From positions 5,786,001-5,850,000 of the forward strand of contig NC_083517.1 in the NCBI RefSeq assembly GCF_032362555.1: a DNA stretch of 64,000 bases, written 5' to 3'. The notes below the pieces were generated by a model. It did not search any database. It was not told the DNA's origin and worked only from the letters and a program-made list of their open reading frames with translations. A program made the position numbers and the translations under genes. Positions 1-19,719 of this stretch are shown in pieces. How positions within the stretch are numbered: position 1 is the stretch's first letter; the number at the start of each line of letters is the position of its first letter. This DNA comes from Amyelois transitella (taxonomy: Eukaryota; Arthropoda; Insecta; Lepidoptera; Pyralidae).

Positions 1-109
1 TGTGTAGCTTTATGCATCTGAAAGTGACTTCTTGTGAAATTTGTTTTGTGCTGGACTTGTGATTATAAGTTTCTAATTTTAGTCATCCCTAGCGGGATTG
101 TTTGGCAAA

Positions 110-3100
110 ATGATGACCGAAAATAGAATTAGTTCAAGTAATCACGTTGGCAATAGTTTAAATAATCAGAAGGGGTATGTAAATTGACATTTAGTGGTAT
201 GTGTATGTACAAAGAACTTTCCAATTTGTAAGTAGAAATGTAATGTGATTGCTTTCATTTTGCAGAGATGTCGATAAAACAATTGATGAAGTCGGTTGGA
301 AATCAAAATTAAAAATACCCCCAAAAGACAGAAGAATAAAAACTAGTGTAAGTAATTAACAACTACCCACAGCTATTGTTCATTGTAGGTAGGTACTCAA
401 CGTTGAAGTTGGCGTCGTTATGGATCTTTACTGAATTCTCTTTTACTTTTGTGCAGTCTACTAACAACTATATAATTTATTTGAAAGTTTTTGTCCTATG
501 CTACTTGCTTGCACAGTCTTAAGAGTTCAACATTCTGTTTACACAAAAATGGTTTAGGTACGTTTATAGTACCTTCTGCATGGCTGGCTAGTCTGCAAGA
601 AATTTAAAAACAATTTGTTATTCTTTAGCTACTTTTATACTATATAAAATTTATATGATTTAAAAATTATTAATGTGTTATGAATTTGTTTACATTTGTA
701 ATTTTTTTGATTCAGGATGTGACAGATACTAGAGGTAATGAATTTGAGGAGTTTTGTCTAAAGCGTGAGCTCTTGATGGGCATTTTTGAAAAGGGCTGGG
801 AGAAACCATCCCCAATTCAAGAGGCTTCTATTCCCATAGCTCTAAGTGGTAAAGATGTTCTGGCACGAGCTAAAAATGGTACCGGCAAAACTGGTGCTTA
901 TTGTATTCCAGTCTTAGAACAGGTAATTATTCATATTTTTATTATTTTGGTTTAGATAATCATTCTTCAGTGTAAATAGCACTGGCCTGTTTTTATAGAT
1001 TATTATTGAAAGAAAAAAAATTTTTTGTGATGATACTTTTGGATTCCCCTTCACTTCTAATAAGTGATACAACCTACTCTGACTATAACTGTTAATTTGT
1101 AGTGTTTTTCACTTTCATGCTAGATGATGGGTATAATCATAATTAAATTATCTTTAGGTGGATCCAAAAAAAGATGCTATACAAGCTTTAATTGTGGTAC
1201 CTACAAGGGAGCTAGCACTCCAAACATCACAAATTTGCATTGAGTTGGCTAAGCACACAGACATTCGAGTAATGGTGACGACAGGTGGTACCAACCTCAA
1301 AGATGACATTATGCGTATCTACCAAAATGGTAAGGTGATTGTTAATAAATTTGTTTATTAATTTTATTTTCTATATGTCTACCAATGCTTATTTTTAATG
1401 TCATTTTAGTTCAAGTGATAATAGCTACGCCAGGTAGGATGATTGATCTCATGGATAAACAAGTTGCCAAGATGGATCAGTGCAGAATGTTGGTCCTTGA
1501 TGAGGCAGATAAGCTCCTCTCTCAAGACTTCAAAGGCATGCTGGACAAAGTTATTATGAGGTAATTTTTGTATTTTATTACCTTAATAATTTATTATTTA
1601 TACTAAAACATGCTGCATATACCAGCTTTTGCTTTCTTTTAGATCAATGTCCATACAGTGCTGGCTAAAAAGACTAATCCACTACAAATATTTTCTTGAT
1701 CCAGACTTATCATCATCTAGTACTAACTTGGTATTTCCCTTTGAAATTTCCAGAAAAAAGTGGTCTAAGTTAGTGCGGAGGTCTTATTTATGCATCCTAA
1801 ATTTCCTCAAAGTCAGTCCCATAGTTTTTTAGTTCTTTTTGTTACAAACAAAAATAAAACTATAGGTTAGTAGGTAGGTACTTAATGAATGTATGGATGA
1901 TGATATTTTCTCATGATATGGTGTCACTCAAGAACAATTTATAAAAGCAACTGATATTCTTCATATTTCTCCTGGCTTTAGCCCTGGTTGATAATCTAGG
2001 TTGACATTGTTTACTAAGCTGTTTCACTTTGTTTATTTTTGTATAAGTATAAACCAATAAATTTTTTTTATCTGGTTTTCTTTTATTTTAGATTACCCAA
2101 AGAACGCCAAATCTTGCTGTTTTCTGCCACTTTCCCACTTAGTGTGAAACAGTTCATGGAGAAGCACCTCAGGGAGCCCTACGAAATCAATCTTATGGAA
2201 GAGTTGACATTAAAAGGAGTAACACAGTACTATGCATTTGTACAGGAGAGGCAGAAGGTTCACTGTTTAAATACCCTGTTTTCAAAGGTGAATATAAACT
2301 GTATTATGTGGATTTATTTGTGTATGTTATCTTATCAGCACATTGTATGGACACTATTTCATGATAAATAAAAAAATAAAAAGTAGGCAAAAACGAACTA
2401 TGTATTTACACTTGAATTCTTACTTTGATCTCTTACTTCCCCTTCTTTCTTCTGGCATCAATCCCTGTTATATACTCTCCTTCCTGATGAGAGGCCCTGG
2501 GGTATGCCCTTTGACAGGATCCTGGATTGGGTATGTCAGGTCTTGACCTGGAGTGACTTACATCTGACCTCTGTAACCACTGCTGGGGAACTTGAATTTT
2601 AAGATTATTTTGAACAATCAAATATTGACCTCTATGTATATTCACTTCAGTGCATTTACATTTAAGCATTACTGAATATTCAGTAATTTGTAGTAGGAAA
2701 TAACAAAATGCTAATCTGTTCACTATATTGTTTAACAACATTTATTTATTTTGTTTCAGTTACAAATAAACCAGTCTATAATATTCTGCAATTCTACTCA
2801 ACGTGTGGAGTTATTGGCTAAAAAGATAACTGAGCTAGGGTATTGCTGCTATTACATCCACGCGCGCATGGTGCAGGCACATCGTAATCGGGTGTTCCAC
2901 GATTTCCGCGCTGGGCTGTGCCGCAACTTGGTGTGCTCGGATCTCTTCACGAGAGGCATCGACGTGCAGGCTGTCAATGTCGTCATCAATTTCGATTTTC
3001 CGCGTATGGCAGAGACTTATCTACATCGCATTGGTCGCTCTGGCCGTTTCGGTCATCTAGGTATCGCGATCAATCTGATCACTTATGAAGATCGGTTCGC

Positions 3101-3212
3101 ACTGCACCGCATCGAGCAGGAACTGGGCACGGAGATCAAGCCGATCCCGAAGGTCATCGACCCCGCCCTGTACGTGTCGCGCCCCGACGACGATGACTCG
3201 GCTGACAAGTAA
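110..3212 (+). CDS. me31B: Me31B/DDX6-type DEAD-box RNA helicase
   Basis: ATP-dependent RNA helicase of the DDX6/Dhh1 family. Family knowledge: it acts in cytoplasmic P-bodies and germ granules in translational repression and mRNA decapping. Coding exons are 110-174, 266-347, 716-922, 1158-1329, 1410-1560, 2092-2287 and 2760-3212; all junctions are GT-AG and in frame, giving 441 aa, close to the usual family length. Visible motifs: Q motif PSPIQE (residues 80-85), Walker A AKNGTGKT (101-108), PTREL (133-137), TPGR (182-185), DEAD (206-209), SAT (237-239) and HRIGRSGR (380-387). A splice-acceptor-like TTCTAATTTTAG ends at 82, so the start codon exon probably has an upstream untranslated exon outside or at the window edge. 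YIHARMVQ carries V where I remember A in relatives. The last exon is richer in GC than the others. Its 3' end converges on TRIM9. Confidence 0.97.
2485..2595 (-). repeat. Fragment of tRNA-like SINE (family B) in me31B intron 6
   Basis: The stretch with GGATCCTGGATTGGGTATGT and GACCTCTGTAACC matches, with divergence, the middle of the longer element at 34236-34620. It lies inside the last intron of me31B and does not touch a splice site. Confidence 0.5.
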
Positions 3213-5260
3213 CGCCATGCCGCCGCTATATTTCGCAGCACGCATTATGTGCGCACTCCTACTATTTGGACTTGCTGACTGGTGAATTAGTTTAAAATAT
3301 AACAAAAACAAAAAACTTATTTGTAAAAAGTGTAATGAATTTATTATAACAAAATGTGAGTGTAAATAGTTATCGTGAGCTAAGACTTTGAACCTGAAAA
3401 GGGTCACTTTTTTAAAGTGTATATAAAACGAACATCAGGACTCGATCGGTGATTTGACGCTCTTTGTCCATATTGGATACTGTGCGTGTGCACCATTGTT
3501 GAAACATAAAATATTTATCTGAATACCAACTGCTGAGTCTACCTAGATTTGTCTCTGATCTTAACATGAATTGTGGTAGACTTAAAATACGATTGTAAAA
3601 TGTAAAATTTCTACCCATATTATATTGAGTAATGAGCTAGCACCATATTAATTTTCTTACCTAAAAAATATCATTTCTGCAGTATGGGTAGAAATTAAAG
3701 ACTAGCTCGAATCTCATTTCATCACAATAAATAAATTTTTAGTCTATTGAGACAGCTTAACAAAGACTATTTCTGGCCGCTTGGAATAGTCTTATATTTC
3801 TGCAAGCCGTGTACGCCAAGCAATGGCGTGAGTTAATTTGAATGAACAATGGAATTTGATCTCGTGTCTTTTTATCGTTTTCGTGGGATAATATGAACAT
3901 AATCATGATATGATTAATTCAAATAAACTCATTACATTGTTTGTAATAATAGGTTTTGAATAATGAAAGTTTTAAATATTTTATAAACAAGCGGTTTTGT
4001 CACAGCCTTAAAATGTATGGATAGACAAGACTAACGCGGGCGTACCTGATGAGCCGGAGATAAATATATTTTATAGTAGTACATTTTCTTGTTGGCGAGA
4101 AAGATTTTTTAAATCAAAATCTTATGTTTGGTACGCTGACTGCTGAGTTTTGGCTGAAAAGGTGAAAGATTCTTATTGAGCCAGCTTCAGGAAAAGCTGT
4201 GACACTAACAAGGCAGGGGAATGAGTTGTTTTGTTACGGCTTGCAAGTACAGCACATTGCTCTGTCTCATTTAATTTGGAGAGCTTTTTGTTTTGCATTT
4301 TTTAAATTCTAAAAATTTTGCTCTCTTGGGGGGGATTAAAAAGTGAGGATTTCAAGTGAAGAGTGGGCTATATTTACCAGTTCAACGAAAGCAATAATTC
4401 ACTGTTAAAAACTGCCATTTATATAGAAAAGCTCTACAAGTTATTTATGGAAAACTAAAATTTTGATGATCCTAGTTTATATGTAACAAAGAAATTCTTA
4501 TTCTACTTTTTGTTATTGCTTGATGCATCAACTTAGGTCTTGTAAACCGATTACCTTACCTTATTGTATTTTATTTATTAATTATAGTTTCTTAAAAATC
4601 TGGAAAAGTGGCAATGGCCTAAATTGTTAATGGTTTGCCATTCCCTTGAATTGTACCTGTATAAAATATTACAGTATTTTTGTCAAAAGATTCGACATAA
4701 GATTTAATTTTGCATAAGTTTTGGGTCTTCCAAATGGTAAAAACGATGTTCACCAAAAACTTATTATATGGTGCCTTCAGGCCACCTAATCAATTTGAAT
4801 CGAGGGATTTTAATTGTAAATGCATCTTGTGATAAATAGTAAATTTAAAAGCATATCAGAATAGTCCATAGAAGTGATTTAGATCATGCCTCAAATATAC
4901 ATAAAAAATATTGTTTCGCTATTGTTATACGTTTTGTTTTCTTTATAAAAAAATAGCCAAAAATAAAACTCTTCACGCCAAAACAATTTTTTTTGTGCTT
5001 CAGACCCTGTATAAACCATTCATGTAGTATTACCCTATATTAGTATATACCAGCACCCTAATTCCCAAAAAAAAAAAACTATTTGCCATGGCAGGGGTAT
5101 CCTTCACTACACAATATAGAAATCGGGGAAGACTTGGAAAGGGTTTAGCCGGATACGTATGACGAGTCGGCCCCCAAATGGGAATCGATATCAAAACTTG
5201 TTTTAATATCGACTTGATGTTCAAACACGATTTATGTACTTTTCGCGAACGACTTCCGCT
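3213..5260. other. Spacer after me31B, no gene seen
   Basis: AT-rich sequence holding the me31B 3' UTR at its left end; AATAAATAAA-like signals near 3726 are candidate polyadenylation signals. An imperfect hairpin pairs 3606-3619 with 3683-3696 across a 63-base loop. No coding exon was found on either strand. Confidence 0.6.
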
Positions 5261-5274
5261 TTGACCTTGAGATA

Positions 5275-5535
5275 CATACATACATATGGTCACGTCTATA
5301 TACCTTGCGGGGTAGACAGAGCCAACAGCCTTGAAAAGACTGAACTGGCCACGTTCAGCTATTTAGCTTAATGATAGAATTGAGATTCAAATAGTAACTG
5401 GTTGCTAAACCATCGCCTAAAAATAAAATCACGAGTTTGTAAGCCTATCCCTTAGTCGCCGTTTACGACATCCATGGGAAAGAGATGGGGTGGTCCTATT
5501 CTTTTTTGTATTGGTGCCGGGAACCACACGGCACA
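5275..5535 (-). mobile_element. SINE family A copy with 14-bp target duplication
   Basis: Read on the minus strand it starts GCCGTGTGGTTCCCGGCACC and ends in a (TATG)n tail. It is flanked by the perfect direct repeat TTGACCTTGAGATA at 5261-5274 and 5536-5549, which defines both ends of the insertion. Confidence 0.85.
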
Positions 5536-5549
5536 TTGACCTTGAGATA

Positions 5550-8078
5550 GAGAGCAAAATATCCGTATGCTTGACTTACTGAATGTGATATATCTCTGAA
5601 GCTAATTAAGATAAAGAAGTGAAACCAACGCGAGGTGTTAGGTTATATTACAGAGTATATCACATATATTTTTTTATAATTTTTACGATAAAAAAATTAC
5701 ATAAAAAATAAAAAACTTTTTTCTGAGTTCTGTGTGACCATACCCATAAAAACCCATCAGTTCTTCAAGAATGTTGGAATTCATAAGGTAATACAAAATT
5801 GTGTAATATTATTATGAAATAATTACGTTTATGCAGAGTTTAAATTTATATTGAAAAGAAAAAAAAATAAATAATCAGAAACGATATGTTAGTGGTATAA
5901 TTTTATTGTAAATCAGTCATAATTTAAGTAAGTACAAAAGCACATTGCTCAAGAGCTAATAACTAAATGAAAGTTTTAAAAAGTCACAGAACTTAAAAAA
6001 ATAATGACCCAAAATTATTCATCTTCATTACAAGTAAAAAAAAACCCGTCAACTTTTGATGTGAGGTGAAACCTTCAACATTTACAGACAGACCGTTAAC
6101 CATTTTACAATTATCGATTGTGGCATTTTTTTTTAAAGATTTTAATCTTAAATTAGAAAAATATCCATCTTTAATGCACCCTATAAAACTTTTTTATTAG
6201 GTATTTCTCGATTAAATGTATCAAAATATTGTAATTACATTTCTCGACTAGCAATGGCTAAATTTGTTTTCATAACTAAAAGATAATTAGCCACACAAAA
6301 GTAATAATGCTTTGTAAGTCACGCGAATGCTAGCTAGTCACCACTGGTTAGTATCTGTATAAACAAATAAGATCGAGTGCGAGTAATTGAAGTGGTAAAT
6401 TTAAGTTTTAACTGAAATATAACTGTAAATTATACTGATATTTACAATGAAACCATAGGCGGAAACAGAAACAGCGCAATTTTACCTAGAAATAAATACT
6501 ATAAACAGAATGCAACTTGGTGGGTAATGGAATATTCGGTTCTGTTCAGGTACAAAGCACTAGTAGTTACTATGTTATATATTGTAGCACAGCTATGTTA
6601 CTATATTTAATAAAGACATGGCAATATTATTACATAGTTTATAAAAAAATGATTATAATAAAAATAAATTAACTTTTTTACAGAAAGAATTTGTGAACAT
6701 ATGTATAAAAATAAACGAAATATAATATTTAAAATAAAAATGGCCAAAAACTTGAACTAAAATAATTTAATACTTTATGTACATATTTGTAAGTATTTTT
6801 AAACATCTTTCTGCAGTGAATTTTTAATTCTTTTCCAAAATCATCAGTGGTCGGTATAGAACTAGTCATATAACAATCTAGAGCGATTAAATAATATATG
6901 ATATAATATGATTTATGGCAGAAGCAAGTATGAGGAATCCAATAACACCCTGGTTTAAAGTTGTGGTTAATTGTAATAGGCAACTACGAAACCATAATGT
7001 TAAGCATTGTCGGGCACGTGCGACCAGTTTTCAAATTCATATATATCAACATTTCAATTCGATTCTAGTTTTTTTTCGATCACTGCACATAAAACAGCCG
7101 TTATCAGTACTAAAAATATTGAACACAAAATTTTAACCACACAACAAACAGTATTTTATAATATCTATCTACGACTTATATATATTACGTTAATATATTA
7201 ACTAAGTAGTTATATTAACTTAAACCTATTGGGCGGCTTAAGCGATCTACGTAAAGTTGACGTTGTTGGAAGAAAATGCTACACTGTAGTTTGTTACCGC
7301 TTCTTCTGCACTGACGCCTTGAAAGCGGCAGTAAACTTAGTTTGAAGTAATTTATTTGACGTCAACTAATGTTGTGAAACCAAAAGATATGACAATTATT
7401 AAGCGATATGAAGTACATATCTTATAATACTGAATAAAAATTTTGAATTTGACTCATTTTCTTACAATTAAGTACCTAGATTAGATATGTCGTAATGAGA
7501 GTTAAACGCTTGGTATTAATGCAGTATGAAATGAATTGCATATTATTTCGTCATTTTGCCTTATTTATATAATAACTATTCAAACTGATTGGGGCTACCT
7601 AACGTAATCATTAATCCCAGTTATTTTTTTAAAGTATAAATCGATTAATCTTTACTTGCTTGTCGATTATGTTTATCAAATTTTGAAAGATTTTTTCTAT
7701 CTAACTTGTTTGACACATTACAGGAATGCGAAGTTATAAATGTTTGGGAAATCTCTAATGTGCCATCTTTTTCCTTCTTGATTATGTGCTTCCTATACCG
7801 TAGAAATATTGATGAATATCACACGCAATAAACGATAAGACTAATAAGGTAAGATATTAAGTTTTGACATGTGGACGTCTCTGGAAGTTAAAAAGAGCAA
7901 TAGTAAAAAAAAATGTGATCAGTCAAATTTTCAACTTTGTAACGTCAATACTAGTGTCACCATAATGTTTTCGTTATTTAATCCTAATTCCAAGATTTGG
8001 CAGTTTTAAAACTGCGTTCTACAGAAGACACATCATTCCATAGTTTTAAGTAAAATATCGAAGCGTCTCCCACTGTGT
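5550..8078. other. Probable long 3' UTR/spacer downstream of TRIM9
   Basis: AT-rich sequence between the SINE and the TRIM9 stop codon. TRIM9 transcription enters it from the right, so part is likely 3' UTR (inference). Short open frames around 6730-7200 have no exon signals or recognisable protein features. No other gene was seen. Confidence 0.5.
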
Positions 8079-14965
<6,887 letters not shown>

Positions 14966-16111
14966 ATTGAAAATATTATAATTGTATGAATTAAATGATA
15001 TTGGAATAGTTCTGAACTTTTCCTCTATTAAGTGTATTGATGGTCATTGTTAAAAAATTAATTATTTTTTTATTATCCACATATTTCATTATAGTCCCAC
15101 TTCAACCATTTCCACAACCATCGTAAATAAAGATACCTAAGAATGATAATATCTATTTTAAGTCATTCATTTCATTCACCCATAGACAAAATTAAAGAAT
15201 AAAATTCTCATTCACACTACTCTAGTGTTGCCACTCTACCAGTATCAACTTTCGATATCGATAGTTTAAATCGATTTCATACCCATATTTTTCAGGCGGA
15301 TTGCCCACAGACATAAATAAAAAGTAAAGTATAAATGGAATAGTACTATAATTCTGTGGCACTTACATGCGTTCAACTCTTTAAGCTAGGAACCTCTCAC
15401 TGGAACTTTAGGTATTAAAACACACATACAATAAGATCTAAATCCCTTGCGGCGAATTCTTTATTTTTACGAAATTTACAGAGGCTAAAACATTTTCATT
15501 CATTCATTTATATAATCACATTTATATCAACAGAGCTAACAGTCTTATAAAGACTGATAGGCCACGTTCAGCTTAATGATAGAATTGAGATTCATCGCTT
15601 TATTAAAATGTAATTTTTATGATTATGGCTATTCTTAAATATATAAATCCGTAGAAACAAACCATAACGAAAATTATCGAAAAATAAAATAGTGAAAATT
15701 TTATAATGAAATTGATAAGGGGATTGGTAACACTGTGTCATCATGTCAATGTCAGTGTCACGTGTCACTTTAACAGTTTGGTGAAGGAAGAGACTGACAG
15801 TCGTAATAAAAAAAAAATATTGAACACCATTTGTTTATGTTCCTTGTTTAATATTTTCTGGGAATTCAGGGTTCCTGTCAACTTGTGTTTGAGGAATAAT
15901 TAGTTTATATTCCTTTGAAATGTTTCTCGTTATTTATAGTATTCGAATCTTAGTTAGCTTGCAGAGTTTTTAGAAGTTCGTAATAGTACCTACAATGTTA
16001 TTTTATAATTTACTACCTACCGCCTATTACACATAAAATTGTATGAAAATATTTATTTATCTCTTAGATAATAATGTAAATAAGTGGTTTATGTCAGTAG
16101 CTTAATATACA
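14966..16111. promoter_or_regulatory. Divergent intergenic region, TRIM9 / 246-aa nuclear protein
   Basis: The two genes point away from each other across 1.15 kb, so promoters of both probably lie here (inference). No clear TATA box was picked out. A short decayed piece of SINE family A (about 15523-15597) is the only recognisable repeat. Confidence 0.4.
15523..15597 (-). mobile_element. SINE family A fragment
   Basis: Matches the family segment around AACAGTCTTGAAAAGACTG and TTAATGATAGAATTGAGATTC, with small changes. Both ends are missing. Confidence 0.7.
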
Positions 16112-17168
16112 ATGGAAGATTCATATTCAAATCAATTGATATCGTCGGACGATAGTTGCGACACTGAAATAAAAAATATGAAAAGCCAATTAACCGGTAC
16201 GAGTCTAAATAATTGTGTAATATAAACGCTTACCTACTTGACGAGTTTTTGTATGTTATCTTACTTTTACTAAAGAGGAGGTACTACTTAATTAATTTTT
16301 ATTTTAGAGTTTGGTTTGAGTGAAGAAAATTTAAGTAAAGAAGAAATGAGTGATCTTTTACAAGCATTAAAAAATTCCAAGGAATCTGCTAATAATGACG
16401 AGATTGTTGACAAGGTGATGTGTGTTATTTAAAGTTTTTAATATTTTCTTAGCATATTTCTTTATGATATATATAGGTACATTTTTATTTGTCTCCATGT
16501 ATATTTTTAATAACTTAATAATAAAAATAGTATTCATAGTTCCTGTAGGTGCAAATATATAGTTTAAAAAAATTTAGATCCACAACTGTTACATGTTTTA
16601 TAACTATTTTATTTGTCAGGTTGATGAAAAAGAACATTTTCAGTCACCAAAAAAGGTGATGAAACGGAGATATATGAATGTAAGAGACAGGAGATTGCCA
16701 TGGAGTATTCTTCCTAGTTCTATCAATCTGGCTGAGAAGGCTCAAACACTTGCAGTTTATGTCAAGTTAATGTCAATAAATACATACCGCCAGGCTAGGC
16801 AATCTAGTAACTTTGTCAGTTGGCCGCCACCTATACAAATAGTGGAAGAAACAACTAGAGTACAACCCCTCAGGTCAACAAGAAGTGGCCGGTCTGTCCC
16901 TATGTATTGTGGCTTTGATGATGATTCTACTGATTTAGATTTTGTTATTAGTAAACCTAAAAAGAGAAAAGTATCTAACAGTGAAACAAATAATAGTGAA
17001 GTTAATGTTAACAAATCACTGAGTTTAAAAAGAAAACCATCCAAAGATGAGAATGTGAGACCAGCAAAAGAAGCCAAACCATGTATACAAAGTAATGGAA
17101 TTAAAATCATATCATCAGAAACTAAAGTGAAACCTAAAAGAGATCTGTTTACTCTCATAGAAGACTGA
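16112..17168 (+). CDS. Uncharacterised 246-aa protein with nuclear localisation signal
   Basis: Not recognised. Three exons, 16112-16196, 16308-16414 and 16620-17168, join in frame with GT-AG introns to give 246 aa. The N-terminal third is acidic and Ser-rich. The middle (about 75-130) holds the most ordered-looking stretch, including RRLPWSILPSSINLAEKAQT. Then come a basic STRSGR patch and KPKKRKVS, a classic monopartite nuclear localisation signal, and a Lys/Ser-rich disordered tail ending FTLIED. A nuclear or chromatin-associated role is an inference from composition only. Two overlapping AATAAA signals lie at 17188-17197, about 20 bases after the stop, which supports the 3' end. It is divergent from TRIM9 and convergent with the desaturase at 19720. 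Confidence 0.85.
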
Positions 17169-18543
17169 TTTTTAAAAATGGTGGACAAATAAATAAACAT
17201 TTATTGGAAAGTAAGAAGAACAGAAAAAAAAATAAATTTGATAATCATATAATTATTATAATTAGGAAAAGGGATTCTAAAATACCTTCTTGTTCCTCAT
17301 ATCTCTTTGAAATTATCAATATACATAAAATGGTATAGATTTATTTGCTTTTTGGAGCAGCATATTCTAGATATATGAACATTGAAAATTTTATGATTTT
17401 TGACTCAATTTAGGTATGTTGTTATACATTATTGGCTTCGCCTAGAACTTGACTCCATTTGACACGCGATGGAACCGCCATTTTAAAATGGCGTGCTGGT
17501 GAACTGCGCCAGACGTTTCAATAGGTGATAGATTTTTTAAAAGTTATACTTTCTTGCTAGAAGGTCAGATAGAATTTCCTACAACAAAATAAAACTATTT
17601 CGATATTGATAGGCATTTTCACGCACAAACACACCAACTATGAAATATAGGCTGAGATAGCCTCAGCCTGTTTCATAGTTGGTGTGTATTAGCAAGGGTT
17701 TAAAAAAAGGGTTTTGAGTTAACTTGTCATTCATTATAGCTGTCGGTATTTGTTTAACGAAAAAGCTAACTAGCATCCATTACATTACGTTTGTTGTTAG
17801 TAAAAGCCGAATTGGGCTGTGCTTTTCCAGAATTAATTCTACGTCTCTGTGGTATCGATAAATGCTGGTCCCGTCAGTGTGCAGTATAGTAATATAGATA
17901 AAGCCGTAACATAACTTAATATCCGTACGGATATAAGTCAGATGATAGTTTTTCAAGGAAGGAAGGAATTCATTACTATAGCTTACTAGGAATATAATTG
18001 TATGATGGTCGCAAACTAGTAACTCTGCCTAAACTTTCTAGATATAATGGACCCTAATGTCACAGATTACTACTACTATTACTCTACTATGCTTTTATCC
18101 GTCCGCTTACTATCATTCCCTTAACGAAATTCATAAAGCTCAGCAATTTCTATAAAAGCAAAATATACTAGGGATATGATTATGTTACGGCCATAAATAT
18201 CTTCCTGCGAATAAAATTGTTTTTATTTCTATATATTAATATTAATAGATCTATGTATTCGGTTTTAAGTATGGTTTAGTATTTACACAAATCATTTTAA
18301 TGTTTTTACAAAAATCACTTGTTAAGTTTCAGAGTAAGTACATAATGTTTTTTTTTCAAAGAATAAAGGTATAATAATATGTATGACTTATGTTTTTAAA
18401 TCTGCGGTAACGCACCTCGATACCTATGTAGTTGAGACAGTTTACATTTCTCAACAAGTACCTAATTCGCTGCGATAGTCTATAGAATAAATATACTATT
18501 TTTGGAAGTAATCTCCTCCTATTAACCTGTAGTTGGCTCTTTG
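17169..18543. other. Spacer with short palindromes, no gene seen
   Basis: AT-rich. It contains a perfect 18-bp palindrome at 17476-17493 and the inverted repeat at 17631-17685. No coding exon was found. Confidence 0.55.
17631..17685. repeat. Near-perfect inverted repeat, 5-base loop
   Basis: Arms 17631-17656 and 17662-17685 pair almost throughout; a short mismatched or bulged patch in the middle is the only break. No relation to other hairpins in the window. Confidence 0.85.
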
Positions 18544-18555
18544 GAATAAGTGAAG

Positions 18556-18831
18556 ACATTCATACATACATGCAGAAGTCCATACACACATAAAACCATG
18601 TTAGTTTGTATCTCTTGCTGGGTGGACAGAGCCAACAGTCCCGAAAAGACAGAAAGGCCACGTTGAGCTGCTTGGCTTGTGATGGTATTGAAATTCAAAT
18701 AGTGACAGGTTGCTAGCCTATCGCCTACAAAAATAATCTCAAAATTAGTCTGTCCCTTTGGCGCCTTTAACGATATCTGTAGGAAAGATATGGAGTGGTC
18801 GTACTCTAAAGTGCCGGGAACCAAACGGCAC
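18556..18831 (-). mobile_element. SINE family A copy with 12-bp target duplication
   Basis: Diverged copy ending on the left in CATACATACA. Flanked by perfect GAATAAGTGAAG repeats at 18544-18555 and 18832-18843. Confidence 0.85.
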
Positions 18832-18843
18832 GAATAAGTGAAG

Positions 18844-19719
18844 TTCACTTGGACGGAAGATCTCTGTATCCGAAAGCCCTTAATCCTATCTGGCTTATTT
18901 ATTAACTTATTGACTGAGATTTATTAACTTTCTGACTCCTCTCATGTTTTTGTGGGATCAAATATTTATTTTAATAGGTATGTAGTTACTACTGACTTGC
19001 AAACAAGTAAATATTAGGGAACATAGTAATATTATGATATTTACCATAGTTTGCAAGTTTTTTTTTGTCATTGGAGTCATATTATCTAAATCCTTTAAAT
19101 TTGTATAACTAATGGTACTTAGTTAGGCCAAATAAAATCTTTAAATTTAATTCTGTAATAAGTATATTTATTTTTATTTCGTTCTTCTGTCTGAATTAAG
19201 TTCTGAGCTGAGAAAGGTAAAGGGAAAATATCACAATTTATCATAATTTAATACATATAATAAAAAAAAAATTGTTTTTGGAACGAAATTGGAATTGTAT
19301 AGCAAAAACAAAGGAAGCACCTACGTATCTGCTGCATTAGAAGCTACGCAGTCACCAACAATATACCATTTACAACAATATCTGTTAAAAAATTCCTAGG
19401 TGTTGATCCGGACAGTACACACATACCTATGTAGTTACCTAACTTCATTTTCTTACAAGTAACTTAAAAATAGTACCTAATGTTGAAATACAACAAATAA
19501 AAACTTTTTAGAATATAAAAAGCTTGGATAAAATATATAAATATATAAATTTCTTGGAGTAGCCTAATTTATTTATTGTAATACTTATCCACTATGTCAC
19601 AGAGCATCAATTCAATAAAAATCTAACAATACCTACTTTTGCCTTATGAATCACTCTCATCTTAAGACTAACATGATCATCTAACTTAAGGGGTTTATTG
19701 TTTAAAAGTGCAATAACTG
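18844..19719. other. 3' flank of the desaturase, no other gene seen
   Basis: AT-rich. On the minus strand an AATAAA signal (19699-19694) lies about 20 bases beyond the desaturase stop, with further ones lower down, so the right edge is 3' UTR. Confidence 0.5.
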
